Under the pieces are notes generated by a model. The model was not told the origin of the DNA and did no database searches. It worked only from the letters and a program-made list of their open reading frames with translations. DNA of 64,000 bases from positions 2,860,001 through 2,924,000 of the forward strand of contig NZ_CP031842.1 of NCBI RefSeq assembly GCF_003441615.1, in the 5' to 3' direction. The DNA comes from Dechloromonas sp. HYN0024. GTDB taxonomy: Bacteria; Pseudomonadota; Gammaproteobacteria; Burkholderiales; Rhodocyclaceae. The position numbers were made by a program, and so were the translations under genes. The stretch's first letter is position 1, and each line of letters begins with the position of its first letter. Of the stretch, positions 27,264 to 35,953 are shown one piece after another.

Positions 27264-28718
27264 ATGAACTTACAGAACACACAGTTGCTCCGGTCAACCA
27301 ACCTGATCGGCGGACATTGGGTCAATGCCGACGATGGTGCGCTGCTGGCCGTCACCAACCCGGCGACCGGGGACAAGCTGGCCGATGTTCCCCTATGCGG
27401 TGCCGCTGAAACGCAGCGGGCGATTGCCGCGGCCAATGCCGCCTGGCCGGCCTGGCGGGCGCTCACGGCCCGCCGTCGGGCACAGTTGCTGCAGGCCTGG
27501 AACCGCCTGATTCTGGACAATGCCGACGATCTCGCTCAACTGATTACCGCCGAATGCGGCAAACCCCTGGCCGAAGCCAAGGGCGAGGTCATTTACGGAG
27601 CCTCCTTCATCGAATGGTTTGCCGAAGAGGGCAAGCGCACCTACGGTGAAAGCATCCCCAGCCCGGCTTGGAATACCCGCCTGATCGTCATCAAACAGCC
27701 GATTGGGGTGTGTGCGGCGATTACCCCGTGGAACTTCCCGCTCGCCATGATCACCCGCAAGGTGGCACCGGCGCTGGCGGCCGGTTGCCCGGTGGTCGTC
27801 AAGCCGGCCGAAGCGACGCCCTTGAGCGCCCTGGCCCTGGCCGTACTGGCCGAGCAGGCCGGCTTCCCGGCCGGTGTCTTCAACGTCGTGACCGGCCAGC
27901 CGGCTGCTATCGGCGGCGAACTGTGCGCCAACCCCATCGTCCGCAAGCTATCGTTTACCGGCTCGACCGGGGTCGGTCGCCTGCTCATGGCACAGTGTGC
28001 GCCGACCATCAAGAAACTGTCGCTGGAACTGGGCGGGAATGCGCCTTTCATCGTCTTCAACGATGCCGATGTCGACGCTGCGGTCGACGGCGCGCTCGCC
28101 GCCAAATACCGTAACACCGGCCAGACCTGCGTGTGCGCCAACCGCTTTCTGGTGCAATCGGGCATCTACGAGGAGTTCGCCCGGAAGTTTGCCGACAAGG
28201 CACGCAGCCTCAAGGTCGGCAACGGCACCGAGGCCGGGGTCGCGCAAGGCCCGCTGATCAATGCTGCCGGACTGGCCAAGGTTGAGGATCATGTCGCCGA
28301 TGCGCTCAGCAAGGGGGCCCGCGTCCTGTGCGGTGGCACCCGCCACGAACGCGGCGGCAACTTCTTCCAGCCGACCGTGCTGGCCGATGTAACAACCGCC
28401 ATGAAGGTCGCCCGCGAGGAAACCTTCGGCCCGGTTGCCCCGATTTTCCGATTCGAGACCGAAGCGGAAGCCATCGCCATGGCCAACGACACCGAGTTCG
28501 GGCTGGCCGCCTATTTCTTCAGCCGCGACGTCGGCCGTTGCTGGCGCGTCGGCGAGGCCCTCGAATACGGCATGGTTGGCGTCAATACCGGGATGATCTC
28601 CAACGAGGTCGCACCCTTCGGCGGTATCAAGCAATCCGGCCTCGGCCGTGAAGGCTCGAAATACGGCATCGAGGACTATCTGGAAATCAAATACCTTTGC
28701 TTTGACGTCAACGGCTGA
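27264..28718 (+). CDS. gabD: NAD(P)-dependent succinate-semialdehyde dehydrogenase
   Basis: 484 residues from ATG 27264. Oxidises succinate semialdehyde (or glutarate semialdehyde) to the acid in 4-aminobutyrate degradation. Aldehyde dehydrogenase motifs are TPWNFPLAMITRKVAPALAA (cofactor binding), FTGSTGVGRLL, the general-base Glu in LELGGNAPFIVF, and the catalytic Cys in NTGQTCVCANRFLVQ. GGIKQSGLGREGSKYGIEDY at the C-terminus is typical of GabD. It is not in a gab operon; the next gene, 2 bp downstream, is unrelated by sequence. GabD is the best fit, but substrate is not proven. Confidence 0.9.
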   Translation: MNLQNTQLLRSTNLIGGHWVNADDGALLAVTNPATGDKLADVPLCGAAETQRAIAAANAAWPAWRALTARRRAQLLQAWNRLILDNADDLAQLITAECGKPLAEAKGEVIYGASFIEWFAEEGKRTYGESIPSPAWNTRLIVIKQPIGVCAAITPWNFPLAMITRKVAPALAAGCPVVVKPAEATPLSALALAVLAEQAGFPAGVFNVVTGQPAAIGGELCANPIVRKLSFTGSTGVGRLLMAQCAPTIKKLSLELGGNAPFIVFNDADVDAAVDGALAAKYRNTGQTCVCANRFLVQSGIYEEFARKFADKARSLKVGNGTEAGVAQGPLINAAGLAKVEDHVADALSKGARVLCGGTRHERGGNFFQPTVLADVTTAMKVAREETFGPVAPIFRFETEAEAIAMANDTEFGLAAYFFSRDVGRCWRVGEALEYGMVGVNTGMISNEVAPFGGIKQSGLGREGSKYGIEDYLEIKYLCFDVNG

Positions 28719-28720
28719 GC

Positions 28721-29362
28721 ATGGGCAAGCTCATCGTTATCGGACTGCTGGCGCTGGTCGCCGCACTGCTCTGGCGAGCCTGGATCCGTCAGCGGCGGGC
28801 GGCCTACATTGCCGCCTTTCCCTACCAGCGCCTGATCGACCAGCGACTGGCGGCATGCCGACCCGAACTGACGGCCGCACAGCGCGCCGAGGTTTTCGCC
28901 GGGCTGGTCGATTACTTCCAGCTTTGCCGCAAGGCGGGCCGGCGCATGGTGGCCATGCCCTCGCAGGCGGTGGACGAAGCCTGGCATGAATTCATCCTGT
29001 TCACCCGCCAGTACGACAAGTTCTGCCGCCACGCTTTTGGCCGTTTTCTGCACCACACCCCGGCCGAGGCAATGAGCACCCCGACGCAGGCGAGCGATGG
29101 CCTGAAACGCGCCTGGCGACTGGCCTGCGCCAGCGAGAAAATCGACCCGAAAAAGCCGGATCGCCTGCCCCGCCTGTTCGCGCTCGATGCGGCGCTGGGC
29201 ATCAGCGGCGGCTTCGTGTATCAACTCGACTGCCTGGCCGCCCAAGGCGCTGGCGTCGGATCCGCTTATTGCGCCAGCCATATCGGCTGTGGCGGCGGCT
29301 GTGGCGGCGATGCCGTGTCGTCCGATGGCGGGGGATGCGGGGGCGGTTGCGGCGGCGACTAG
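28721..29362 (+). CDS. Membrane-anchored protein with Cys/Gly-rich C-terminus (GRDP-like)
   Basis: 213 residues. A single N-terminal membrane helix (LIVIGLLALVAALLWRAWI) is followed by a cytoplasmic or periplasmic helical domain with AVDEAWHEFILFTRQYDKFC. This resembles the conserved core of proteins annotated as glycine-rich-domain or DUF1399-like. The C-terminus holds repeated CGGGCGGD units (HIGCGGGCGGDAVS, GGGCGGGCGGD), which may bind metal or form disulfides. The gene is 2 bp behind gabD and probably cotranscribed. I cannot assign a function. Confidence 0.6.
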   Translation: MGKLIVIGLLALVAALLWRAWIRQRRAAYIAAFPYQRLIDQRLAACRPELTAAQRAEVFAGLVDYFQLCRKAGRRMVAMPSQAVDEAWHEFILFTRQYDKFCRHAFGRFLHHTPAEAMSTPTQASDGLKRAWRLACASEKIDPKKPDRLPRLFALDAALGISGGFVYQLDCLAAQGAGVGSAYCASHIGCGGGCGGDAVSSDGGGCGGGCGGD

Positions 29363-29366
29363 CCCA

Positions 29367-29522
29367 CTACTTGTGATAGGTCCGGCTACTGCCACCAGAG
29401 CCGCCGGAACCCCCATGCGCCGACCGCGCCTCGTTGTCGAACATGTTCCAGCCTTCCAGTTGGGCGTAAGCAAAAAGCAGTACGGCAAAGATACCGGCCA
29501 GCAGGTTGATTTTGGTGAACAT
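29367..29522 (-). CDS. Small membrane protein (51 aa), end of the DUF350/SPFH/DUF4178 operon
   Basis: Short gene: ATG at 29522 overlaps the DUF4178 stop by 4 bp (ATGA). The protein begins MFTKINLLAGIFAVLLFAYA, a membrane helix, followed by QLEGWNMFDN and a Ser/Gly-rich tail (HGGSGGSGGSS) ending SRTYHK. It resembles the small proteins encoded beside DUF4178 genes. The coupling and the good helix argue that it is real. It probably sits in the inner membrane with the larger partners. Confidence 0.75.
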   Translation of the reverse strand: MFTKINLLAGIFAVLLFAYAQLEGWNMFDNEARSAHGGSGGSGGSSRTYHK

Positions 29523-31450
29523 CAATCGTCTCCGCTCGCGTCGCCACCATGCACCGGCGGGTGATCACTTTCGGCCCAGCGCCGCGCCTCGAAGGCAGCC
29601 TGACGTAAGGCGCTGAAAACCGGAAAAACCAGAAGAAAAATAATCACCATCACAAAATTGGACCAGCCGGCCCCGGCGATGTGTACTTCCACCGTGTCGC
29701 GCACGACGACAGGTTTTTCCGGTGCCATGTCGGGATCGACGGTCAGGTAATAGGTGCCCGGGGGAATATTGCGGAAAACCACCTCGTCCTCGCGGCTGCC
29801 TTCCGACCACGAACCACCGTCGTAGCCACTGTAGAAAGACAAGGCCTGCGAGGTCGGCCAGACAGCGCCAGTCGCCTTGTTAACCAGCATCAGGTCGAGG
29901 CCGATCCAGTTGTTGTCGAGCGACGTAAGGTTCTTGACGGCAATCTTGCGCGCCTTTCCGGTGATCTCGAATTCGCGGGTCTGCACCTCTCCGGCCATCT
30001 TTGGATCAAACATGAACTCCTGGCGCAGCAACAACTTGCCGCCGGCAAAAAAGACAAACCACGCCTGGATCAGGACCACGGCCAGCACGAATTTCCAGAA
30101 CAGCACCCACACCCGCTCGCTGTTTTTGGCCCATGGATTGATCTGGTTGGCAAAGACACCGACCGGCCCGGGTAGCGCTTCGGGCAAGCTGAAGGCCTCG
30201 GCGATAACGGCTGGCTCGACATAGCGGCTCTGTGACCAGTTGAGATCGGTGCCGGTCGATTCGCTCGACAGCATGAGGGGTGGCGCCACATAGTCGACAA
30301 TACGGGCCGTTTCCCCCCGCCTGACTCGCCACGTGAACTCGCCGCTGACCTGGACCACCTCGGCGGCCTGAGTTGTCGAGAAATGCTTGAAACGCTGGCC
30401 GCCGAAACGGATGCTATCGACTTCGATGACATGGCTGACGCTGGGCGGTCTCGACAAGCTATCGGCGATATTCCAGTGGCCGTTGTATTCGGTCAGCCAG
30501 CGATAGGTCCCGTGTCCGGCCGCCAGCAGATATTCGCGCCAGTCGTAAGAAATGCCATCGACCCGGGTCTGCCTGACGAGAAAGCCAATGACTTCGACCG
30601 GGCTGCCGTCCAGCCGACCCGTGGTCCCCAATGGCAAACGCGGCTCATAGATGGGGTTGCGGACACCCAGCGCCGTCGTCAGCACCCGGTGATTCGGGTC
30701 GGCAGTATCGACCACTGCGCCGCAGGCCACACAACCGACCGACAGAATCTCGGCAGACCTGGCCGACATCGGCGAACCACAGGCCGGACAACGGAAAACC
30801 TGCGCCTGCACGGTCACCGTCGGAAGCGCCATCCCGTCACGCAGGCCATTCATCTGCAACGATGCGAAATCAACGACTTCGCCGACAAAAAACAGGGGGG
30901 GTGTTTCGGAATAATCGAGGGTGGCGAAGCTGGCCTGATTTCTCAGGTCGACCGTCGCCACCGGGTAGCCGGCCCCGACCTTGAATGGCAACTCGCCCTG
31001 CCCGGCGACGCACTCGGCGTTTTCAACATTGCTTACCGTCCACGTCTGGCTGGCCAGAACGAAGCGCTGGCCAATGGTCAGGTCAGCAAAGGCCGGCAGC
31101 GCCTCCCCGACGAACTCCGCAAAAGTGAGCACATACTCTCCACCCGCCTCCGTCAGCCATCCGGTCCGCATGTCATCGAACAACAGATGCCATTCATTCC
31201 ACAAACCCTGGCCATACTTGATCTGGATGCGTCCGATGAGGGCGAAATGGACGCCCTTGTAGCGCCCTTCTACCCCCAGTTGCAGCGGCGAGCGGTCGTC
31301 GACCAGCGCCGCCATCTTGCCGATGTCTTCCAGATTCTGGTCGTGGCGAACCAGCGTGCTCTGGCAGTACTCACAGACAGCAAAGACCGAGGACGCCGAT
31401 TTGAAGACAACCGGCGCCCCGCAGGAAGGGCATGATGCACTGACGGACAC
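29522..31450 (-). CDS. DUF4178 zinc-ribbon membrane protein
   Basis: 642 residues. Two zinc ribbons are visible: CPSCGAPV...CEYCQS at residues 8-33 and CPACGSPM...CVACGA near 225-250. Each precedes a DUF4178-type beta-rich domain (LGVEGRYKGVHFALIGRIQI and LPLGTTGRLDGSPVEVIGFL). The C-terminal part has membrane helices (VWVLFWKFVLAVVLIQAWFVFF and SNFVMVIIFLLVFPVFSAL) flanking a soluble beta domain. Biochemical function is unknown. The operon order, DUF350 - SPFH - DUF4178 - small protein, suggests an envelope or membrane-stress module. Confidence 0.85.
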   Translation of the reverse strand: MSVSASCPSCGAPVVFKSASSVFAVCEYCQSTLVRHDQNLEDIGKMAALVDDRSPLQLGVEGRYKGVHFALIGRIQIKYGQGLWNEWHLLFDDMRTGWLTEAGGEYVLTFAEFVGEALPAFADLTIGQRFVLASQTWTVSNVENAECVAGQGELPFKVGAGYPVATVDLRNQASFATLDYSETPPLFFVGEVVDFASLQMNGLRDGMALPTVTVQAQVFRCPACGSPMSARSAEILSVGCVACGAVVDTADPNHRVLTTALGVRNPIYEPRLPLGTTGRLDGSPVEVIGFLVRQTRVDGISYDWREYLLAAGHGTYRWLTEYNGHWNIADSLSRPPSVSHVIEVDSIRFGGQRFKHFSTTQAAEVVQVSGEFTWRVRRGETARIVDYVAPPLMLSSESTGTDLNWSQSRYVEPAVIAEAFSLPEALPGPVGVFANQINPWAKNSERVWVLFWKFVLAVVLIQAWFVFFAGGKLLLRQEFMFDPKMAGEVQTREFEITGKARKIAVKNLTSLDNNWIGLDLMLVNKATGAVWPTSQALSFYSGYDGGSWSEGSREDEVVFRNIPPGTYYLTVDPDMAPEKPVVVRDTVEVHIAGAGWSNFVMVIIFLLVFPVFSALRQAAFEARRWAESDHPPVHGGDASGDD

Positions 31451-31460
31451 GGGTTAGCGG

Positions 31461-32465
31461 TCAGCTCAGTTTTTTGAGCAGCTCCGCCTTTTTGGCGTCG
31501 AACTCGGCCTGACTCAGGATGCCTTTTTCGACCAGACCGTGCAGTTTTTCCAGCGTCGCCACGACCTCGTCGGCACTCACACTGCCAGCCGCCGAAGCCG
31601 GCTGCAAGGCGGCACCCATGACCTGCCCGACGACCTGACCAAAACCGACACCAGCACCGAGTCCTACCCCCATCGCCGCCATGCCGCCCTCGTTCTTGGC
31701 CGCATCCGGGATGCTGTTGGCGACCTGATACTGGGTATAGCGTTGCATGTCGCCAATCATGTTCATGCCGATCTTCTGGTCGAGAACCTTTTGCAACTCT
31801 TCCGGCAGCGAAACGTTCTGGACGACCAGCGAATCGAGCATCAACCCATATTCGGCAAACATCGGTGCAGCCTTGGCCTGCATCGCCTTGCCGAACTCGT
31901 CCTGATTGGCCGCCATGTCGATGAACGCCACGCCGGATTCGCCGAACAGGTCGGTCAGGCCGGCGACCAGGGTATTGCGCAACTGGCCCTCGAGTTCTTC
32001 ACGGCCATAGCTGTCGCGGGTGCCGGAAATCTTCTGGTAGAACGTCTTGGCGTCGGTCAGGTGATATGAATAGATGCCGAAGGCACGTAGACGGACGACG
32101 CCGAATTCCTTGTCGCGAATGGTGATCGGGTTGGGCGTCCCCCACTTCTGATCAATCTGGGTGCGCGTCGAGAAGAAGTAAACATCCGACTTGAACGGCG
32201 ATTCGAACAGCTTGTCCCAGTTTTTCAGATAGGTCAGGACCGGCAGGGTCTGCGTCGTCAACCGGTACATACCAGGGGCAAAGACATCGGCGACCTGGCC
32301 TTCGTTGACGAACATCGCCACCTGCGTATCGCGCACGGTCAGGCTGGCCCCGTTCTGGATTTCCATTTCGGCCATCGGGAAGCGCCAGGCCAGCGTGCCG
32401 TCGCCCTCCTCGGTCCATTGCAGAATGTCGATAAACTGCTTCTTGATGAAGTCCATCAGGGCCAT
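31461..32465 (-). CDS. SPFH-domain protein with C-terminal SHOCT motif (YdjI-like virion-core family)
   Basis: 334 residues. An SPFH/Band-7-like domain covers about 20-235 (TLAWRFPMAEMEIQNGASL, PGMYRLTTQTLPVLTYL, ITIRDKEFGVVRLRAFGIY, YGLMLDSLVVQNVSLPEEL). A Gly/Ala-rich linker follows, then a SHOCT-type end (LEKLHGLVEKGILSQAEFDAKKAELLKKL). Such proteins assemble on membranes or polymerise. It lies between DUF350 and DUF4178 genes with short spacers, likely one transcript. Confidence 0.88.
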   Translation of the reverse strand: MALMDFIKKQFIDILQWTEEGDGTLAWRFPMAEMEIQNGASLTVRDTQVAMFVNEGQVADVFAPGMYRLTTQTLPVLTYLKNWDKLFESPFKSDVYFFSTRTQIDQKWGTPNPITIRDKEFGVVRLRAFGIYSYHLTDAKTFYQKISGTRDSYGREELEGQLRNTLVAGLTDLFGESGVAFIDMAANQDEFGKAMQAKAAPMFAEYGLMLDSLVVQNVSLPEELQKVLDQKIGMNMIGDMQRYTQYQVANSIPDAAKNEGGMAAMGVGLGAGVGFGQVVGQVMGAALQPASAAGSVSADEVVATLEKLHGLVEKGILSQAEFDAKKAELLKKLS

Positions 32466-32483
32466 TGGAGTCTCCTTGGAAGG

Positions 32484-32885
32484 TCAGGCAATGCAGCCGG
32501 CATTGAGGATGCCGATACCGAGAGAAAGTGAGGCGAGGAATATTCCCGAGGCGATCTTGCCCTGGGGAATATTGAGATTGATCTGTGGCAAGGCCAGACG
32601 CGCCACGACGTAGGTGGTCAACTGGACGACGCAGGCAACGATGCCCCAGCCGATCATCACCTCGATGTTGTGGCTGGTGACCACGGCGACAGCAATGGGC
32701 AGCGCATAACCGACGATGGCCCCGGCCAGGCTGATGGCCGCCGCGACATTGCCCTCGCGGATCAACTGCAATTCGCTATAGGGGGTGACAAAGACGTAGA
32801 GCACGACAAAGACGGCAAGCAGGCCGATGGCCGTCGCGAAATAGCCGGCAAAGGCGGGCAGACTACTGATGACCGGATCGAACAT
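32484..32885 (-). CDS. DUF350 inner-membrane protein
   Basis: 133 residues with four predicted membrane helices (FAGYFATAIGLLAVFVVLYVF, AISLAGAIVGYALPIAVAVV, EVMIGWGIVACVVQLTTYVV, IASGIFLASLSLGIGILNAG). The SLAGAIVGYALP and NIPQGKIASGIFLA segments are typical of DUF350. Paired DUF350 domains are often seen; here there is one. First gene of the envelope cluster, 64 bp downstream of coaX. Confidence 0.85.
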   Translation of the reverse strand: MFDPVISSLPAFAGYFATAIGLLAVFVVLYVFVTPYSELQLIREGNVAAAISLAGAIVGYALPIAVAVVTSHNIEVMIGWGIVACVVQLTTYVVARLALPQINLNIPQGKIASGIFLASLSLGIGILNAGCIA

Positions 32886-32949
32886 GGAATCTCCCGGAGG
32901 TGGGGCAATGACAGGGGATTGTCACCGCTCGCCGTGGTTTGTTCAAGCC

Positions 32950-33666
32950 TCAGGCCGCAAGCGCCAGACGGAGCAGGCCTTCCATCGGCAGGTTATCGAC
33001 CGAGCGCCATCGAATTGACAGATGGGGCGCCAGACTGGCGGCATTGCCCCCGGACAGCAGGCAGACCTTGTCGATATTCCCCAACCGCTGCCAGGCGCGC
33101 TCAATGGCCCCGACCTGCGCCTCGATGGTGCCACTGACGATGGCATCGTCAGTACAGCGTGGATAGGTCGCATGGCCACCATTGGCAAAGGGCAGAGCAG
33201 CCGTATCGGCAGCCAGCGAGCGCCGCATCAGTTCGCCGCCCGGCAGGATCAGGCCGCCGAGAAAGTTGCCGTCGGCATCCAGCGTATCGATGGTTGTCGC
33301 CGTACCGGCCATGACGACGATGGCCGCACTCTGGCTCAGACCACGGGCGCCCATCAGCGCACACCAACGGTCGACGCCAAGTTGCCCGGGATTACGGTAA
33401 TGACTGGTAACGCCGCAGCGGCTGGCTTCCGAGCGAGCTTCGACAAAAACTCCCTGCCACGCGGCAAGATGCTGGCGAATCCGGCCGCCCGCTTCGACCC
33501 CGGCCACGTTGGCCAGCATCACCTTGTCAGGCGTCGGCCAGTCGACGGGCAGCTGCGCCAATTGGCCACTGTCGGCGTGGGTGACAGCCCCCTGGGCAAG
33601 CCAACGGTCACCGTCGTGCACACCCCATTTGATGCGGCTATTGCCACTATCCAGGCAGATGATCAT
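32950..33666 (-). CDS. coaX: Type III pantothenate kinase
   Basis: 238 residues. First step of coenzyme A synthesis: phosphorylation of pantothenate. The ASKHA-fold phosphate-1 motif is CLDSGNSRIKWGVHDG; GVDRWCALMGARGLSQSAAI and VMAGTATTIDTLDADGNFLG carry the pantothenate and phosphate motifs, and LLSGGNAASL is the adenosine motif. This Bvg accessory factor-like form is common in betaproteobacteria. It overlaps birA by 4 bp, the usual birA-coaX pair. Confidence 0.94.
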   Translation of the reverse strand: MIICLDSGNSRIKWGVHDGDRWLAQGAVTHADSGQLAQLPVDWPTPDKVMLANVAGVEAGGRIRQHLAAWQGVFVEARSEASRCGVTSHYRNPGQLGVDRWCALMGARGLSQSAAIVVMAGTATTIDTLDADGNFLGGLILPGGELMRRSLAADTAALPFANGGHATYPRCTDDAIVSGTIEAQVGAIERAWQRLGNIDKVCLLSGGNAASLAPHLSIRWRSVDNLPMEGLLRLALAA

Positions 33667-34481
33667 GGGCAGCCCTCACCGATGGTAGTTCCTGCGGGGC
33701 GCAGGCTGACATCACCGGAAAATATGCGCTCAAGGCCAATTTCCGTTTCGAGCAGCAGAGCACCATCGTCATCGACGCCCAGACAGCGCCCGGCTTTGGT
33801 CACCTCGCCTTCGCCGAAAAGTTGCACCGCCTGATCCTGCCAAGCATGCAGACGCTGCCATTCGTCTTTCAGTCCGGCAAAGCCGCGCACCGAAAACCGG
33901 TCGAGCACCCCGGCCAAATGGGTGAGAATGGCCGCCAGCACATCATGCCGGTCTATTGGCCCGAGGCCGGCCTGGCTTACACCGGCTGCCGGCTGTGGCA
34001 GATCGCCAACGGGCGGCGACAGGTTGAGACCGATACCGATGATTGTCTGCATGCCGCGCCGGTCAGACGACAGTTCGATCAGGATGCCGGCCAGCTTGGC
34101 AAAATCCTGACCGGTACGGAGCAATACATCGTTCGGCCATTTGAGACAAAGGCCTTGCGCGCCAAGACTTTCCATCGCCCGCACCAGACCGACGCCAACC
34201 GCCAGCGACAGGCCACTCAAGCTGGCCGGGTGGCCGGCGAAACGCCAAAGCAGGGAAAAAGTCAGACTGGATTCGGGCGAAGACAACCAGCTTCGCCCGC
34301 GCCGCCCCCGGCCGGCTCTTTGCCGGTCAGCGACGACGACCGTGCCCGAGGGCGCGCCCGCCTCGGCCCGGCGCATCAGTTCGCTGTTGGTCGAGTCGCA
34401 CACGTCCAGAGCATCGACGTCAAAACGACCCGCCAGGTCGCCCAGGCGGGCCTTCAACAGAACAGGATCAATCAGGGTCAT
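33663..34481 (-). CDS. birA: Biotin-[acetyl-CoA-carboxylase] ligase without DNA-binding domain
   Basis: 272 residues from ATG 34481. Activates biotin to biotinyl-AMP and attaches it to the carboxyl carrier protein. The motifs are CDSTNSELMRRAEAG, RQRAGRGRRGRSWLSSP (biotinoyl-AMP loop) and LCLKWPNDVLL with the conserved Lys. There is no N-terminal winged-helix repressor domain as in E. coli BirA, so this is the non-repressor form. The upstream in-frame frame toward 34601 overlaps ntrC and is not credible. Confidence 0.93.
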   Translation of the reverse strand: MTLIDPVLLKARLGDLAGRFDVDALDVCDSTNSELMRRAEAGAPSGTVVVADRQRAGRGRRGRSWLSSPESSLTFSLLWRFAGHPASLSGLSLAVGVGLVRAMESLGAQGLCLKWPNDVLLRTGQDFAKLAGILIELSSDRRGMQTIIGIGLNLSPPVGDLPQPAAGVSQAGLGPIDRHDVLAAILTHLAGVLDRFSVRGFAGLKDEWQRLHAWQDQAVQLFGEGEVTKAGRCLGVDDDGALLLETEIGLERIFSGDVSLRPAGTTIGEGCP

Positions 34482-34491
34482 GCGATGGATT

Positions 34492-35919
34492 TTACTCTGC
34501 CGCGTGCTCCTTGCCGCCATCGATGCCGAGTTCGGCGATCTTGCGGGTGATCGTATTGCGCCCGATACCGAGCGCCTGTGCCGCCTCGATCCGGCGACCA
34601 CCGGTATGGGCCAGCGCGCGGGCGATCAGGATCCGCTCGAAGACCTGCGACAGCACACCATGAATATCCGGCACGCCGCGCGCCAGGAGACGGTCAACCT
34701 CGCCCTCCAGCGCTCCTTCCCAATCGGTCGCCAGCATCACCGGGGTTGCTTCGCGCAGTTCGCCGGGCAGGTCGCCGATATCGACTTGCTGCCCCGGCGC
34801 CATGACAGTCAGCCAGTGGCAGAGATTTTCGAGCTGACGAACGTTGCCTTGGAAATCAAGGCCGCTCATGTACTTGAGCGCAGCTTCCGTCAGGCGCTTG
34901 GTTTCAACCCCGAGTTCCCGCGCGCTCTTTTGCAGGAAATGACGAGCAAGCAGCGGAATATCTTCGCGCCGCTCGCGCAGGGCAGGCAGGCGGACGCGGA
35001 TGACATTGAGACGATGAAAGAGGTCTTCGCGGAACAGGCCATCCTTGACCCGCGTATCGAGGTTCTGGTGCGTCGCGGCAATGACCCGGACGTTGGCCTT
35101 GATCGGCGAATGACCGCCGACGCGGTAGAAGTGCCCGTCCGACAGAACACGCAGCAGACGGGTCTGCAATTCGGCCGGCATGTCGCCGATTTCGTCGAGA
35201 AACAGGGTACCGCTCTCGGCCTGCTCGAAGCGGCCGCGCCGTTGCGCCTGCGCCCCGGTAAAGGCACCGCGCTCATGACCGAACAGCTCGGACTCGAGCA
35301 GGTCCTTCGGGATCGCTGCCGTATTGATGGCGATGAAGGGCTTGTCGGCCCGCGGACTGTGGCGGTGCAGGGCGCGCGCCACCAGTTCCTTGCCCGAACC
35401 CGACTCGCCAGTAATCAGCACGGTGGCGTGCGACAGGGCCAAACGGCCAATGGCCCGAAAGACTTCCTGCATGGCCGGTGCCTGACCGAGGATCTCGGGG
35501 ACCAGCCCTTCCTCCTCCGCCGCACCACTCTGGTGCATGGATTCATCAATGGCGCGTCGGATAAGCTCCACAGCCTGATCGACGTCAAAGGGTTTGGGCA
35601 GGTATTCGAAGGCGCCGCCCTGGAATGCCGCAACCGCACTTTCCAGATCGGAATAGGCGGTCATGATGATGACCGGCACTGACGGAAAACGGGTTTTTAC
35701 CTCCTGCAGCAGCTCAAGCCCCGACTGGCCGGGCATGCGGATGTCGGAAAGCAGTACTTGCGGGGGTTCAATGCCTTGTTCGAGCTGCGAAATCGCCTCG
35801 CTGGCCGAGGCATAACTCTTGAACGGGATACCTTCGCGGGACAGGGTTTTTTCCAGCACCCAGCGAATGGAGCGGTCGTCGTCTACGATCCAGACGGGTT
35901 TCATATTTTGATGGCTCAT
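34492..35919 (-). CDS. ntrC: Nitrogen regulation response regulator NtrC
   Basis: 475 residues. Sigma-54 activator that drives glnA and other nitrogen genes when phosphorylated by NtrB. The receiver (about 8-125) has WIVDDDRSIRWVLEK and VLLSDIRMPGQSG with the phospho-Asp. The AAA+ domain (about 145-385) has Walker A GESGSGKELVARAL, the sigma-54 contact loop ELFGHERGAFTGA and Walker B GTLFLDEIGDMP. A Fis-type helix-turn-helix ends the protein (AAQALGIGRNTITRKIAEL). It lies 34 bp downstream of ntrB on the same strand. Confidence 0.96.
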   Translation of the reverse strand: MSHQNMKPVWIVDDDRSIRWVLEKTLSREGIPFKSYASASEAISQLEQGIEPPQVLLSDIRMPGQSGLELLQEVKTRFPSVPVIIMTAYSDLESAVAAFQGGAFEYLPKPFDVDQAVELIRRAIDESMHQSGAAEEEGLVPEILGQAPAMQEVFRAIGRLALSHATVLITGESGSGKELVARALHRHSPRADKPFIAINTAAIPKDLLESELFGHERGAFTGAQAQRRGRFEQAESGTLFLDEIGDMPAELQTRLLRVLSDGHFYRVGGHSPIKANVRVIAATHQNLDTRVKDGLFREDLFHRLNVIRVRLPALRERREDIPLLARHFLQKSARELGVETKRLTEAALKYMSGLDFQGNVRQLENLCHWLTVMAPGQQVDIGDLPGELREATPVMLATDWEGALEGEVDRLLARGVPDIHGVLSQVFERILIARALAHTGGRRIEAAQALGIGRNTITRKIAELGIDGGKEHAAE

Positions 35920-35953
35920 TTTGTGTTCACAATGAGCATTACCGAAGCAAGAC

